Source: Lunularia cruciata | Lineage: Eukaryota > Streptophyta > Marchantiopsida > Lunulariales > Lunulariaceae | DNA: 64,000 nt | Reading direction: 5' to 3' | Assembly (NCBI GenBank): GCA_948567375.1 | Contig: OX419761.1 | Coordinates: 60,762,501 to 60,826,500 of the forward strand | Part shown: piece by piece, positions 11,327 through 23,049 of the stretch | Layout of the letters: each line of letters begins with the position of its first letter | Numbering within the stretch: position 1 is the first letter of the stretch | Made by a program: the position numbers and the translations under genes | Notes under the pieces: model-generated | The model's input: the letters and a program-made list of their open reading frames with translations, nothing else | The model's database searches: none | What the model was told of the DNA's origin: nothing

Positions 11327-13688
11327 CTACTCCAATCCAATGTCTACCTCTTCTTTGGCTTCCAACTCAAATGATCCTCCTATCACTTCTTCTTCTTTGA
11401 GTCTATCTAATTTCACTAATTCCTTTGCTATCTCTACCACTTCTTCACTTTGAACTACAATTGCACTAGTGGGTAACTTATCTAATTCTTTATCTCTTGA
11501 CCCACTCTTCTCTAATGTCTTAGATAGCTGATCTAAAGACACATGCACTCCTAGTTCTATAACTTTGGACTTCTTATCTTCCTTCACACTACTCCAAAGT
11601 CTCTCTACTCTGAATTTACTAAGTCTAATCTAAGACTTACATTGTCTCCTACCTCAATTATCTTCCTATCTACTTGCTCCCTCAAACAAATCAAAAGGGT
11701 ATTCATATCTACATCTTTCACTCTTATCTTCTGAGTTTCCTGCACAAGCAATTTCAATTCATACAGTCTCACTTCCTCCAATTTTCCCTCAGACTCCGTG
11801 CTCAACATTGCCTGTAATCTGTCAACAACTTCTCCTATTGACTCTCATGCATACTCCCAAGATTGGTTGACCTTCATCTCTTCTCTGTACATCTTTAACT
11901 CATCTTCATACTCAACAGCAAGCATCTTCTTCTCCTTTGCCTATTGAGCATTTTGCATCTGAGCACTTCTGACCAAGCCTCACAATCTTTCCTCTTCTTG
12001 GTGTTGGATTGCCAACTCCCTCTGCCATGCTTGATCTTTTCTTGCCACACTCTTCTTGAGGCTTTCTAACTCCTGCTCCATCATAGTAACCATTGCCTTC
12101 ACATGAAGACTTTCAATGCAAACTTCACTGACCTCATCTTTCATCTTTGCCAACAATGTCATCTGCTCTTTCAACTCTTTTTGCTCTTTTGGCTTGATTG
12201 TGCATCTCTTTCCATGCTTCTCAAAACTCTCTTGCAAGTTCTTAAAAATCTTCTTCTTCAAGACTGCATCCACTCAAAGTTCCTCAACTTCTCCTTCTCT
12301 TTGAGTTACCATCTCCTTCAATTTCTGCACTTTATCCAGTAGATACTTCACCACCTGCAACTCATTCTTCACCTCCCTATGATAGTGTTGTATCACCTTC
12401 TTGAGGCTTTTTAACTCCTGCTCCATCATAGTCACCATTGCCTTCACATAAAGACTTTCAATGCAAAGTTCAGTGACCTCATGTTTCATCTTTGCCAACA
12501 ATGTCATCTACTCTTTCAACTCTTTCTGCTCTTTTGGCTTGATTGTGCATCTCTTTTCCACGCTTCTCAAAACTCTCTTGCAAGTTCTTAAAAATCTTCT
12601 TCTTCAAGATGGCATCCACTCAAAGTTCCTCAACTTCTCCTTCTCTTTGAGTTACCAACTCCTTCAATGTCTGCACTTTGTCCAGTAGATACTTCACCAC
12701 CTGCAACTCATTCTTCACCTCCCTATGATAGTGTTGTATCACCTTCTTTTGCATCTTCAGCAGCTCCAACAATGGATCCATGATTTGTGTGAAGTACTTT
12801 ACTCCATCAAATCCTTCTTTATCTATGGCTTTGTCTTTGTACTTGCTTCTTCTGCCAAAGCTTTCCCTCCAAAGTCTCAATCTTTGTACCTTCAATGACA
12901 TTGCCTCCAAGCTTACTTCTTGCTTACAAAGTGAGCTTGGTCCTACACGTTTAGTTGTCACCAACCTCTTGGCTCTTCCTCCCTTTTGGTCTTCCTTCTT
13001 TGGCACTTCATCCATCTCCTCCATGAGCAACTCCAAGCAAGGGCCATCTCCTTCCTCCATACAATCAATCACCACATGGAACGCCTCATCTTCTTCTGCC
13101 TCAATTGCTTGTTGGACCTCCTCTTTGCCTTCACTCTCACTTTCGGATTCCTCACTTTGTAATGTGAGGTTAGCTTCTTTGGAGTCTCCTCCTCTGGCCT
13201 CTGTCTCCCCTTTAGACTATGTCTCCAAAGTCTCCTCCTTCACCGCCTTCTTACCTTACGGATTGAGTTTTTGGGTCTTTCATTGTGACTGAGGCAATGC
13301 TACCTCTTCAAGTTTAGTCTGCTTCTTTGACTTTGAACTTCTTCCTTCCACCATCTCCTTTTATCCCATTCTGATGAAATGGTCATTGATGGCTCACAAT
13401 TGTAACATGTATTGCTGCTTCTCTTCATCCGCTTCTCATCAAAGATCAGGATGGAAATGTGATACCATGCATTGCCTCTCCTTTGTTGTCAGCAGATTTA
13501 ATCCAAAGTAGAAGTGTGCTACAAATGGTGCAAAGTAATGTGGAGGCAAATTGGTTCTCCAATAGATGATCATTTACCTCATTTACTGGTGGAAGCACTT
13601 TACCCAATTCACCTTCACTCTTGCAAACATCTGGTGGAAGAAGACTGCTTGTTGCATGTTGAGGTATGTTGTTTTCTTGAGTTTGAAC
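11327..13688 (-). pseudogene. U3 reading frame in LTR B, C-terminal two thirds
   Basis: The family's conserved stop is at 11,327-11,329 (GLE-stop). Reading away from it on the minus strand gives the acidic tail, then the coiled coil (LYELKLLVQET near 11,760), and then the conserved QQAVFFHQMFA block near 13,640, where solo LTR C interrupts it. The N-terminal part continues at 17,504-17,700. An internal 345-bp duplication lengthens the coiled coil. Stops and shifts are present. Confidence 0.65.
12051..12745 (-). repeat. 345-bp tandem duplication within LTR B
   Basis: Two nearly identical direct copies (about 12,051-12,396 and 12,397-12,745) share landmarks such as CTCCTGCTCCATCATAGT at 12,070 and 12,415, and GATAGTGTTGTATCACC at 12,379 and 12,724. 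The period of 345 is divisible by three, so it adds about 115 codons to the coiled-coil part without a frame change. Confidence 0.85.
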
Positions 13689-13693
13689 ATAGC

Positions 13694-16600
13694 TGTGACA
13701 ACCCGTAAAATATCACTTTTGCGGTAATCGGGTAAGTAAAGTTTGTTCTTGCCGAGATACGATTCAGAATTGGTCAAATACAAAGTAAAGTAACAATTTC
13801 AATTCTTCTTGGTTGAGGCTTTAATCTCTTAGGTAGAAACTACACCTAGAAGAGAGTAACAAGCTCACGATCTTGACAACTTGTCACAAATACACACACA
13901 CATAATCACAACATAGCAAATTCTGTCTAAACAAATCTTGATTGTGATGATTCAGATTCTCCCAAAGATGGCACTTCACTGTAAAAACAACTTTGCCTCA
14001 GAATTTTGTTCCACCCCTCCACTGAAGGCACAACTTCCTTGATCAAAATTGCTTCACATCAACCTCGTGTTGAACTCACAAATGCAAAATACTACCAACA
14101 CTACAATTCCTCTCAGATTTGTCAAGGCATTGCTCTGATTGTACTTCATTCGGGATCAAACACATAGAATGAAGATCAAGGCTATGGAATCCAACATCCA
14201 ACAAGCACACTGACTTGCACTTCAAAATTCTCCCAACACTCACAAACACACACAAAATTGACAATCGGAATTAAGCTCAAGTGACAAGCACTAAAAACAA
14301 CACTTTGCTTTATCTATCTTCAGAAATATGAATACTAAACAACAATTTCCTGCAAATGCCACCTTTAAATAGTGAAGCAATTGATAGTTCTAACAAAAAT
14401 ATCGTTTCCCAACAACTCTACAAACCGGCAGATCTGAAATGAGAATGCACCTCTTCATATCTGCCTCTTCAAATCTCAATTCTGTTTCTAATCCAATCTG
14501 ATGTCTACTTCTTCTTCGGCTTTCAAACCCGACCCCAAAGTAAATTCACCCACTACTCCTCTATCCTTGGGTTTCACAACTCCTAGTTCCTCTACCAAAT
14601 CTAACAATTCTCTTTCTTGATCTGAAATTCCACTAGCAAGTAATCTATCTAACTCCTTATCTCCCGACCCACTCTTCTCTAATGTCTCCAATGGTAACTC
14701 CGAAGACATCTGCACTCCCACTTCATCTACTTTGGGTTTTGCTCTCACATCCTTTTGAAGTTTATCTATTTCTAATTTGACTAAGTCTAATCTGATTGTG
14801 ATATTGTCTTCTACTTCTAATATCTTCCTATCTACACGAGTTCTTAGACTGATCAGTAAAGCATTCAAGTCCTTGTCCTTTGCATTTCTCCTCCTTGTCT
14901 CCTGCACCAACAACTTCAACTCGTGCAACCTCATCTCTTTGATGCGCACACTAGCCTCTGTACTCAGCATCGCATTCATCTTGATCACAATCTCTTTTAA
15001 TGGCTCCAATCTCATTTTCCTCTCTTGTTCTTGATTTGCAAGCCAATCTTCTCTTCTCTTCTTCTCTTCTCTATACAGTGCCAATTCTGCTTTGAACTTG
15101 GCTTTCACAACTTCCTTCTCTTTCTCTTTCTGCACAATCTTTTCCTCTTGATTGTGAAGTAACTCTCTCAACCTTTCTTCTTCTCTATACCTCACTGTCA
15201 ATTCTCGTTGCCACAACTGCTTCTTCTCCTCTACACTCTCCATCACTTTATTGAGCTCTTGTTCTTTCTCTGCTACTCTTGCCATAGCATGGATAATTTC
15301 TAGTCTTGAATAAGCAAACTGTTGCTTCAAGATTTCATATTTAGCAATTTGTCTTTCCTTTGCTATGACATGCTGCTCTCTCAATTCCTCCCAATTCCTT
15401 GCTTCTCTCCTCAAATTCTCAAGCAATTTATTCTGCACTACTGCATCTACTCGTAGTACTCCTCACCTCGGATTATACTCTTCTTCAATTCTGAGTTCTT
15501 TTCTTCTAATTGTGCTAACACTTGCAACACAATCTTCACCTTTGGACACTTTGATTGCATCTCCTTCTTCTTGTGCTCTAACTTTACTAATAATGGGCAC
15601 AAAACCTCCCGTAGGTACTCCACTCCTTCACTTGGAGTTACCTCGACTTGCGGAGTGATCTCCTTCTTCATCTCTTGTTCACTCGACACTCGCCTTATAA
15701 GCCACAGTCGCCGTATAGGAATGGATGCTTCACTCCCCGAACTTTCATTCTCCTCTTCTCTTACCATACTTGGCCCCGCTTCACACTTTGCCTTTTTGCC
15801 TGGAACAAACTCCTCTTTGAATGATAAATTTCCTTTCTTCCTGCTCTGGCACTTTGTCTTCCAACTTTGAGTTACCTTTCTCCTCCATCTCCATCATGGC
15901 TTTCTCTTCCTTGGGTACCAATGTCATCTCCCCTCCATTGTTGCTATCACTACTTGTGTCTCCACTCTGCAGTGTGAGCTCAAGTTCTTCATCTCTTTTT
16001 GAGTCTTTGAACTTGCACTTGGCTTTGCCTTCCAATTCTTCCTCCGACAATGTGATTACCACCATACCTTTCCTTGGGTTTACTCTTCTAGTCTTCCGAG
16101 ATCTTACTTTCTTGACGTCTTCTCCTTCTCCTTGTCAACTCCTCTTCTTTGACTTTGGAGTACTCACGTCCAACTGCACACTCTTCCCCGTCTGGACGTA
16201 GTACTCATTGCTGCTCCTGATCTAAAGAATGTATTGCTGCTTCTCCGCGTCAACATCCTTTCTTAAGATGGGATGGAAATGCAACACCATCCTGTTGCGC
16301 TCCGTTGCATTGAGCAAGTTCAGCCCCAGATAGAAATGAGCTACAAATGGCACAATATAATGTGGAGGTGATTTATCCCGCAAATTCCATACCATCTGTC
16401 TTGTTCTCCCATGAAAACACTTCACCAGTTAATCGGCTCTCCTGCAAACATCTTATGGAAGAACACCGCTTGGTGCTTCATCACATAAGTTGTTCTCTCC
16501 AGCTTCAAGATTGCCACTAGAGCACTCATGATCTCTTACTTGACAGGATCCTTGTAACTCTTTACTTTGTAACCATTCTTCGTGCGCTTCAAAGAGAAAG

Positions 16601-17498
16601 CATCTCTCACTTCCTAGGTTTCTTCTGCTAATTCTCTCTTCTCCAAGAATGTGGCACCATGCTCCATGTTTGCTTCTCTTCTGAGTACTAACCTGCAATC
16701 CAACTCCGTCCAGCAAGCCGGATTACCTCTCTTCCCCTCTTCCTCGGGACCATCAAGACATCTACTCTTGATGATCTCAGTCATGAACCCTAGAAAGCTT
16801 ACATTCTAGTTCCACGCCAAGAATGTGATCCGAAGTCTGCTCAAGACTTCAATTCTTGCAATCACATCTAACCTCCGAATTGCATGAATTCTCATTGCAA
16901 ATTTGGAGTTCTTCTTCCTTCCTCCCATCTTTCTCTCTTCCACTCTGGGCTGGGGACTATTCTTCATACTGATTCCGGATTAGCTCTCTCAAATTTTCCT
17001 CTACACACCAATGCATCTTTGACTCTACTTCCCTTCCCACAATCTCCTGCAAGATGACTTCTTAACGGCGAGGGAAAATTGCTTGTCATTGCTTTGTCTT
17101 TAGCCCAATTTTTATAGAGTCACACCTTCTTTGTCTTTCTTCAATTCAAGTATCTACTAAGAAATCACACCTCTTGCATGCTCCTGTCACTGTCAAGTGT
17201 CCTTCATGCATATGACCGCCATTTTTGAATGGTCCCTTCTTGAATCTCTCGCTCCAAAGGAAAGTTGTTACACTATCCTCACCTCAAGTTGAGCACCTCC
17301 AATACGAAGACTCCTTACTTCGGGTTGTATGCTGACAGGGCAATTCCAAGTACTTCGCCTTATGACCCAAAGCTATGTTACCTTGGGTTTCATCCCGAAG
17401 GCACTTTTCTTCGCCTTCTTTACCCATATAGGTGCAATTCGACTTCTCTATACACTTCTTCTTCCACATTTCAAAAAAAATAAAATGTGGGTACCATA
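13694..17498 (-). mobile_element. Solo LTR C (3.8 kb) with target duplication ATAGC
   Basis: On the plus strand it reads TGTGACAACCC at 13,694 through GGGTACCATA at 17,498 (the terminal CA is mutated to TA). ATAGC stands on both sides (13,689-13,693 and 17,499-17,503). The flanks rejoin into an uninterrupted LTR B reading frame. It has no internal region, so it is a solo LTR left by LTR-LTR recombination. A TATA box homologous to that of LTR I lies near 17,110 on the minus strand. Confidence 0.95.
14488..16928 (-). pseudogene. U3 reading frame in solo LTR C
   Basis: This is the second-best copy of the LTR-encoded protein. The proposed start is an ATG at 16,928 (MGG, as in I and F) and the stop is at 14,488-14,490. 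A stretch of 316 codons, 14,488-15,438, is fully open and covers the coiled coil and acidic tail. It is rich in Glu, Lys, Arg and Leu with heptad spacing and includes LHELKLLVQET. Most upstream pieces (15,781-16,716) are in the same frame; 15,447-15,767 is shifted. Against copy I it has six extra codons (about KKRRED), an in-frame difference as expected for coding sequence. Function is unknown. Confidence 0.75.
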
Positions 17499-18498
17499 AT
17501 AGCCATGATCACTCCCACAATGCTCCACTTGATTGGATCCCAATAGGACTCTACTTTGTAACAATTGTTGGTCCGTGGAGCAAAAAACAAGTTTCTGATT
17601 TCCACGGTCTCCTCTATGGCATCACACTTCCTATAGAAGGTGACCCTTATTGCCTCTCTTGCTTCCTTCTGCAATACTAACCTCCAATCCAACTCAATCT
17701 ATCAAGCCGGATTTCCTCTCTTCCTCATGACTTTGGGGACTTCCTCACAATTACTAGCAACTTATATCTGCCATGACGCTTGGAAAACTGAAATTCTAGT
17801 TCCATGCCAGGAATGTAATCCAAAGTCTATTCAAGATCTCAATCCTAGCTATTGCAATTTGGTGACATCTAATTGCCAAATTACAAAACTCCTCATTGCA
17901 AGTGTGTTCTTAGTCTTCTTTGTCATGATTTGCTCTCTAATTCTTTGGCATTGGAAGACTATCCCTTCTCTTGGATGTGACACTCTAACCCCTTGTGGAC
18001 TTTGGAAATTTCATTCTCAATTGGCTTCTTGATGTGCATTATTGTAGGATGACTACTCAGAGGAACAAGATATCTACTTGATATATTCGATTTCTCCTTG
18101 CGCAAGTGCAATTTTATAGTACCCCAAAGTGCAGTCATTCTTTAGTCAATTTTAATTTCTCCCACTTCTTCTGCATGTTGGTTTCTTGTCACTATCAAGG
18201 TATTCTTCTCCTGCCTCCGCCATTTCTTAAAGTGTACTTTCTTGCCTGGCCTAACACGTAGAGAGGTTGTTACATCATCGTCATATCAGCCTTCACTTCC
18301 TGGTCCATAGATGCCTTTCTTTGGATTTGTCTCTTTGTAACCCCATCCAAGTACTTCTAGTTCCTGATCCAAGGTCAACTTCTTTAGGTTTCCTTTGAAG
18401 ACATATAAGTCCATTCTTTCCTTTGTAATTTGGCTTCCTCAATACACTTCTTCTTCAAAACTTAAACAAAAAAAAACAAACAAAATGTGGGTACCACA

Positions 18499-20583
18499 AA
18501 ATACTTGGTCCAAAATTGTACTAGTAAAAGGTAAAGGATGATGATACTTTCTTGTGATTGCATTCAATTTGCAGAAATCTTAGAACACACAGATCTTTCC
18601 TATCTTCTTCTTTGGAAAAATGACAATGGGAGTAACCCACTCATTGCTCAAGACTGGAAAATTTATACCGGCTCCTAAGTACTTTTCAGTTTCATCTTTT
18701 ACCAAGAGTGAGTACTTTGGGTTCAGGCAATACTATCTTTGCCTAACCAAAACTACACCTTCAATCAAATGAATCCAATTTTCTCCAAATTGTTGTGGAA
18801 TATCCGGCATTGATCAATCAACCAAGCAAATACATCTTGGTACTCTATAAACAAGGCAATGTATCTTGCCAACTCCTCCAAAGTGATTGTCTTCAAAATT
18901 TTCAAAATCTTGCCTTTGACCAAGATGACGTCTTCATAGTCATCAAGGTTGATGTGACTGACCCATCGATGTGATTGACTCAGCTTAACCCAAGTTGAAT
19001 AGCAGTCAAGCCTCCTTCCTCCAAATAGTTTTCATTCAAGGTGATGTCATATGTGTCTTTGTCTTCAACCTCCACATTGTAGCATTCTAAGTAATTGACT
19101 TGGACTTCTTCTTTGGAGTCTTTAGAAGACAAAGACAATGAATCTCTAGATTCATCTTCATCTTTGGACAAAGTTGTTTCCCCAAGGAGAGAGACCTTCA
19201 TCCAACTCATTGTCACCAACTTCTAGTCTTCGGACAAGATGTCTTTAAACCTTAGCTTCTATTGGTACCAATCCACAACAACTTGGGCACTATACAACCA
19301 TGGTTTTCTGATCAAAAGTGGGTAACCAATTTTGGTCATTGGTCTCAACACAATGTAACTCAACTTGAAGGGCACCCCTTTGATGATTATAGGGATATTT
19401 GATAGTATGCCCAAAGGCCATCTCCTGGTTTAGTACGCAAAGTTCAAAATTTGGGATGTCGGGCTCAAAAGTATGATACCCCAAATGATTTGCGGTGTCC
19501 TCCACCATGATATTTACACTAGAACCTAAATCAATGGGTATGAATGTAATCATGCAACTTTCAATCCCTACATCCACTTCAAGAGATCCAAAATCCTCTT
19601 GTTCAATATGATAAATGGCTTGCAAGTCTTTCTTGGTCATTGCTCTTACTTTCTTGAAAGACAAACTCAGTTGCTTTTAACATAGCTTGTTGTCCTCCCA
19701 CAATTGCTTGAATGTGACATTAATATTTGTGGACAAAAAATCTACCACAATATCATATTGGGGTACTCCTTCTAACTTCACCTTCTTCACCTTTGACTTT
19801 GAGTTAGAAGTCTCTCCTTGCTCAAACTGACTTTGGGGCGCTTCATGATGGTGACCGGAGTATCAATGGTCTTGACCCAAAGTTTTTTAGGTTTACCCAC
19901 CTTGGCTTGGATCAGATCCTTGACTTTGGATCTGATGGTAGCTAGAAACAATGGAGGCTTCATCTTTGTATCCTCCTCCGAACTCATCTCCTGAGTTCTT
20001 TGTATTGCCTCTTGAATTTCTTTTTGCAAGGCCTTGGCTTTGGCTAGAATTGTCTCCTCCTTTATAAAAAGAATAGCTTTTAATTGCAGCCTCTTTGCCT
20101 TTTTTGAAGACAAAGAAGTCATGCTCACTTCTTTGGGATCATGCTTTTTTGTACCAAAGCATGTCTCAACTTTCAAAATTTTGAGATCTGGTCATTCTCC
20201 TTCTGAAGTCAGACTTCCTTCTTGAGGTCTCTCCTCCTCAAGAGTAATACAATTTACATTTGTATCCCCTTTTGACTGAAGCTTAGCACACTCAACAGAG
20301 GTATGTTCAAACTTTACCAACGGCTTTGGGTTAGGTGGTTGAGAGCACTGATTTCTAGTGTGGCTGTTCCTTTGCAATTTCTGCAAAGTAGAACATACTC
20401 AACCTACGCCTCGGCTCAAGGCAATTTAGAGACAATGGCCCATAGAGCCACAATTATAACACGCCTTTGGTGCAACATTTTGAGGCTTGTTCTGGCCCAC
20501 CCATTTGTAGTCTTCATTGAGGAGCATTGTTGTTTTACTCCCTTGGTTCATACCTTTGACCTTGGTACAATGTAGTTGCCTAA
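18499..20583 (-). pseudogene. gag-pol: Element D: gag (C-terminal part), protease and front of RT
   Basis: This is a reverse-oriented internal region of the giant-LTR family. From high to low coordinates it gives gag knuckle remnants (20,360-20,560), the gag-protease linker (19,787-20,386), the protease (19,290-19,664, active site D-L-G instead of D-S-G), an acidic linker (18,980-19,219), and the start of RT (to 18,499). RT is cut by LTR B before its active site, and gag is cut at 20,583 by element E. The missing 5' end probably sits at 49,951-50,390. It is decayed. Confidence 0.8.
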
Positions 20584-23008
20584 AGTGGTACCCAAATTTT
20601 CATTTTGATGAGTTTTGAAGAAGAAGTGTATTGAGAAAGCCAAATTATGGTCAAAGAAAGAAGAAAAGAATGGACTTGTATGTCTTTAAAGTAAACCCAA
20701 AGAAGTTGACTTCAGGTTGAGAAAAGGAAGTACTTGTATGGGGCTTACAAAGAGACAAACCCAAAGAAGGGCATCTTTGGAATGGAAAGTTCAGGCCAAT
20801 ACAAAGAAGATGTAACAACTTTTTGCGGGTCAAGCCAACCAAGAAAGTACACTTAAAGAAACAGCGGAAGCAAGATAAGAATACTTTGAGAGTGATAAAA
20901 GATAAGCATGCAAAAGAAGTGGGAGTCAATTTCAAAATCAACTAGATGATTGCAACTCGAAGTACTATAAAATTAAGATTGCACATGGGGAAATCAAACA
21001 TGTTAAGAAGGTACCCTATCAACTTGAGTAGTTGTCTTATAATAATGCACATCAAGAAGCCAATTGAGAGTGAAATTTTTTGAAGACCAGAAGGAATTAG
21101 AGTGTCACATCCATGAGAGCGGATAATCTTCCAATGCAAAGAAATCGTGAGAAAATCATGGCAAAGAAGAGTAAGAATGCATTTCTATTGAGGAGTTTTG
21201 CAATTTGGTGATGAGATGTAGTAGTTAGAATCAAAGTCCTAAGCAAACTTTGTATTATTCCTAGAACTAGAATGTTAGTTTTGCAAGTTTCATGGCAGAT
21301 ATAGCTGCTAGTAATTGTGAGTAAGCCCCCAAGATAATGGGGAAAAGAGGAAATCCGGCTCAATGGATTGAGTCGGATTGGAAGCTAGTATTGGGGAAAA
21401 AAGAAAGAGAAGCAACTGCGGTCACCTTCTATTGGAAGTATGAAGCTGAAAAAGAATTTTTTTGTTGCTCTATGAACCAGCAATGGCTACAAAGTGGATT
21501 CCTATCGGGATCCAATTCAGAGGAGCATTGTGGGAGCACTCATGGCAATGTTCAAGCTAGAGTAAACAACATACGTGAACATGCAGCAAGCGGTCTTCTT
21601 CCACCAAATATTTGCAAGAGAGAAGGTGAAATGGGCAAAGTGTTTCCATAGAGAACAAGGTAGATGATTGTCAATTGGAGGACCAATTCACCACCACACT
21701 ATTTCATATCCTTTGCAATACATTTCTTCTTGGGATTAAACTTGCGGACAACAAAGGAGAAGCATCAAATGGTTTGCATCTCCATCCTAATCTTTGACAA
21801 GAAGTGGATGAAGAGGAGCAGCAATACATTCCACAATTGCAGTCCAATGATGATCATTTCATCACGACAAGATAGAGGAGATGGTGGAAGGAAGAAGTCT
21901 AAACATGAAGAATTAGACTAAATGCAAAGGAGTAGCATTACCCTTGCTACAATCAAAGACCCAAAGTCTAAACCCATGAGGTAAGGAGGCAGTAAAGGAC
22001 AAGGCTTTAGGCACAGAGTCTGAAGGAGAGACAGAGTTGAAGAGAGAAGATTCCAAAGAAGCTAAACTCAGTTTGCAAAGTGAGGAGTCTAGCAATAAGG
22101 GCAAAGGTGAAGGTGAAGGTGAAGTCTAGTAGTCAATTGATGTAGAGATGGTAAAAGACGAGGAGGAGTTCCATGCGGCAATTGATTGTATGGAGGGAAG
22201 AGATGACCCTTGTTTGGAGTTACCTATAGAGGGGATTGGAAAAAGGAGAATTTATAGGAGGATCACTGGGTTTGGAAGTCAAAGTTGAGGTTGACATTGG
22301 ATTAGAGTAATAGATTTGAGATTTAAAGTGGCAAATATGAAGAGGTGCATTTTCATTTTGGAAGACTTGTTATAGAATGGTATATTATACTCATTGCTTG
22401 AGCTTCATTCTAAGTATCAATTTTGTGTGTGTGTTTATGAGTGTTGGGAGAATTTTGAAGTGCAAGTTAGTGTGCTTGTTGGATGTTGGATTCCATAGTG
22501 TTGATCTTCATTATGTGTGTTTTATCCTAAGTGAAGTGCAATCAAAGCAATGCCTTAATAGATCTAAGAGGAATTATAGTGTTGGTAATATTCTGCATTT
22601 GTGAGTGCAAAGTGAGTTTGATGTGAAGTAATTTTGATTGAGGAAGTTATGCCTTCAGTAGAGGGGTGGAACACAATTTTGAGCCAAAGTCATTTTGCAA
22701 TGAAGTAGCCATCTTTGGGAGAATTTGAATCATCACAATCAAAAGTTGGTTGGAAAGATTTGATAGTATTTTGATTATGGAGTGTTAATTTGTGATGAGA
22801 TTTTGCTTCAATGATGTGATCAATGATGAGATCAATGCTTGTTACTCTCTTTTGGGTGTCGTTTCTACCTAAAATGTTAAAGACACAACCAAGAAAATTT
22901 GAATTGTTACATTTTACTTTATATTTGACCATTTTTGACTTGTATCTCTATAAGAAAAAAATTTATTTACCTGATTACCACAAAAGTGATACATTTTGCG
23001 TTGTCACA
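20584..23008 (+). mobile_element. Element E 5' LTR (2.4 kb, internally deleted)
   Basis: It starts at GTGGTACCC (first T mutated to A) and ends GTTGTCACA at 23,008, with a primer site beginning eight bases later. It is about 1.4 kb shorter than the other LTRs. The deletion near 22,240 removes most of the coiled-coil section. U3 frame remnants (21,337-22,310) keep the conserved stop (GLE TAA, 22,308-22,310). The left flank is D gag. Confidence 0.85.
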
Positions 23009-23015
23009 TAATTTT

Positions 23016-23033
23016 TGGTGCTGCTACCAAGGA
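23016..23033 (+). other. Primer binding site of element E, tRNA-Asp type
   Basis: TGGTGCTGCTACCAAGGA lies just after the 5' LTR. It aligns with the tRNA-Asp complement with several substitutions, as in element A. Confidence 0.7.
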
Positions 23034-23049
23034 TAAAAATCTTGGAAGT

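Larger units (their letters stand above)
10782..18498 (-). mobile_element. LTR B, reverse, split by solo LTR C and by element A
   Basis: The pieces 10,782-13,693 and 17,504-18,498 join into one reverse-oriented giant LTR. It ends at TGTGGGTACCACA (U3 start on the minus strand) at 18,498. Its R-U5 end (about 260 bases) is missing at 10,782 because element A is inserted there. Beyond 18,498 lies the middle of the RT gene of D, so B is either a solo LTR or the 5' LTR of an element inserted in D. Confidence 0.85.

Noticed and set aside
14777-15034. Ser/Leu-rich open frames opposite the U3 protein frame (also 12,780-13,292, 36,508-37,056, 37,570-38,067)
   Set aside because: They are antisense shadows of Glu/Lys-rich coiled-coil coding: their open length follows from the codon bias of the real frame, and they share no conserved ends.
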